64,000 nucleotides of DNA from Myxococcota bacterium (GTDB taxonomy: Bacteria > Myxococcota_A > UBA796 > JAJRTE01): the NCBI GenBank assembly GCA_024278455.1, contig JAJRTE010000165.1, positions 1 to 64,000 of the forward strand, read 5' to 3'. The translations under genes and the position numbers were made by a program. Positions 63,173-64,000 of this stretch are shown here, piece by piece. Below the pieces are notes generated by a model. That model saw nothing but the letters and a program-made list of their open reading frames with translations, ran no database searches and was not told the DNA's origin. Position 1 is the stretch's first letter, and the number at the start of each line of letters is the position of its first letter.

Positions 63173-64000
63173 CTAGAGCAGGTCCAGGCCGATGTCCACC
63201 CACCGGGCGCCGTGGATGAGACTCCCGGCGGAAATGAGATCGACTCCAGTCTCCGCGATCTCGCGGACGGTCTCGATCCGCACACCACCGGATGCCTCGA
63301 GAAGCGCGCGCCCGCCGGCTCGAGCGACAGCGGCACGCAGCATCGATGGGGGCATGTTGTCCAGCATGATCACGCCCGCACCGCTGGCCAGCGCTTCTTC
63401 GAGCTGCTCGAGAGAGTCGACCTCGACTTCGATATTTACCAGGTGATGCGGCCGGTTCGCCTCCGCCGCCACCACCGCCTCCCGCACACCTCCGACAGCT
63501 TCGATATGGTTGTCCTTGATGAGTATGCCGTCGGAAAGGTTGAACCGGTGGTTGTGCCCGCCCCCATGACACACGGCTGCCTTCTCGAGATACCGGTATC
63601 CGGGCGTCGTCTTCCGGGTGTCGACGATCCGCGCACCCGTGCCCGCCAGGGCCTCCACGAAACGACGGGTATGGGTGGCAATCCCCGAAAGGTGCCCGAG
63701 GAAGTTCAAGGCCACCCGCTCCCCAGCCAGGATAGAACGGCTCGATCCCTCGACCTCCAGCAACGGGTCCCCGGCACCAAGGGCGCCACCGTCCGCCGAC
63801 AAAAGCGTCACACGCAACGCGGGATCTACTCGCTGAAAGACGTATTCGGCCACCTCCAGCCCGGAAACGACCAGCGGCTCTCGAGCCACGATACGCCCAA
63901 CGGCTGCAGGGTCGGATTCGCCGAGAACGGCCCGGGTCGTGATGTCGCCATGACCGATGTCTTCTGCCAGGCCGATTTCGACCAGGTGTCTCCACCCAAA
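63173..64000 (-). CDS. nadC: Nicotinate-nucleotide pyrophosphorylase (carboxylating), 5' end outside window
   Basis: Partial gene. The track starts it at an internal GTG (63889), but the frame is open to the window edge and reads LVEIGLAEDIGHGDITT there, the conserved NadC N-terminus. So the true start lies beyond base 64000. KTTPGYRYLEKAAVCHGGG, NHRFNLSDGILIKDNHI, VEVDSLEQLEEAL and EASGGVRIETV are classic. It makes nicotinate mononucleotide from quinolinate in NAD synthesis. nadC and coaX are often neighbours. Confidence 0.96.
   Translation of the reverse strand, partial: FGWRHLVEIGLAEDIGHGDITTRAVLGESDPAAVGRIVAREPLVVSGLEVAEYVFQRVDPALRVTLLSADGGALGAGDPLLEVEGSSRSILAGERVALNFLGHLSGIATHTRRFVEALAGTGARIVDTRKTTPGYRYLEKAAVCHGGGHNHRFNLSDGILIKDNHIEAVGGVREAVVAAEANRPHHLVNIEVEVDSLEQLEEALASGAGVIMLDNMPPSMLRAAVARAGGRALLEASGGVRIETVREIAETGVDLISAGSLIHGARWVDIGLDLL

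Overview
The window is 64 kb of GC-rich bacterial chromosome of about two-thirds G+C. It is densely coding, and I found no rRNA, tRNA, CRISPR array, transposase or phage gene. Signal peptides, lipoboxes, an RND efflux trio with a TolC-type channel and outer-membrane-like proteins show a Gram-negative cell. MopE-type calcium/copper-motif repeats, an MglA-like GTPase, TPR-CHAT and S8 proteases, a NikR operator of the type I remember from Geobacter, and a sensor kinase with an N-terminal Rossmann-like domain point to the deltaproteobacterial sphere (Desulfobacterota, Myxococcota or an uncultured relative). This placement is inference from gene content, not from a marker gene.

Layout. 0.2-5.8 kb: a surface-type penicillin-acylase lipoprotein, a DASS transporter and an FGE-like protein that lacks the catalytic cysteines. 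6.0-13.6 kb: an ECF-like sigma factor, a 1000-residue TPR-CHAT caspase-like lipoprotein, a zinc-finger membrane anti-sigma factor, a secreted subtilase and a small secreted protein, which together look like one envelope signalling or proteolysis system. 13.8-17.3 kb: a small membrane protein, an exported M14 carboxypeptidase, the wreck of a cation-diffusion-facilitator gene and an outer-membrane-like lipoprotein. 17.6-20.7 kb: a Rossmann/PAS/PAS histidine kinase followed by a response regulator whose output domain looks like GcvH, ending in a 33-copy heptamer array. 20.7-23.5 kb: an autoregulated nickel uptake operon (nikR, cbiM, cbiQ, cbiO). 23.8-32.7 kb (minus): a copper/silver-type efflux operon (tolC-cusB-cusA, DUF2231, DUF3347, sigma-54 response regulator). 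33.3-37.7 kb (minus): GT39 glycosyltransferase, a DUF6544-like protein and GlnRS. 38-42.3 kb: a 1454-residue MopE-repeat lipoprotein. 42.7-53.5 kb: mixed genes (zinc ribbon, outer-membrane-like protein, TPR protein with a hexapeptide minisatellite, PAS kinase, GH13 glucosidase, glutaredoxin-like lipoprotein, alpha/beta hydrolase). 53.7-64 kb (minus): nadC (cut by the window end), coaX, a repeat protein, an MglA-like GTPase with a huge acidic tail, and the conserved phoH-pgpH-ybeY set.

Across all of this runs an extreme excess of the palindrome CTCGAG (30 copies in about 7.1 kb counted by hand, against about 2.4 expected from composition). There are also three heptamer tandem repeats in separate gaps and a pair of perfect TGTAACC-N5-GGTTACA palindromes 90 bp apart upstream of the efflux operon. 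The best candidate for a little-described system is the sigma / TPR-CHAT / anti-sigma / subtilase locus. The kinase plus receiver-GcvH regulator pair is second.
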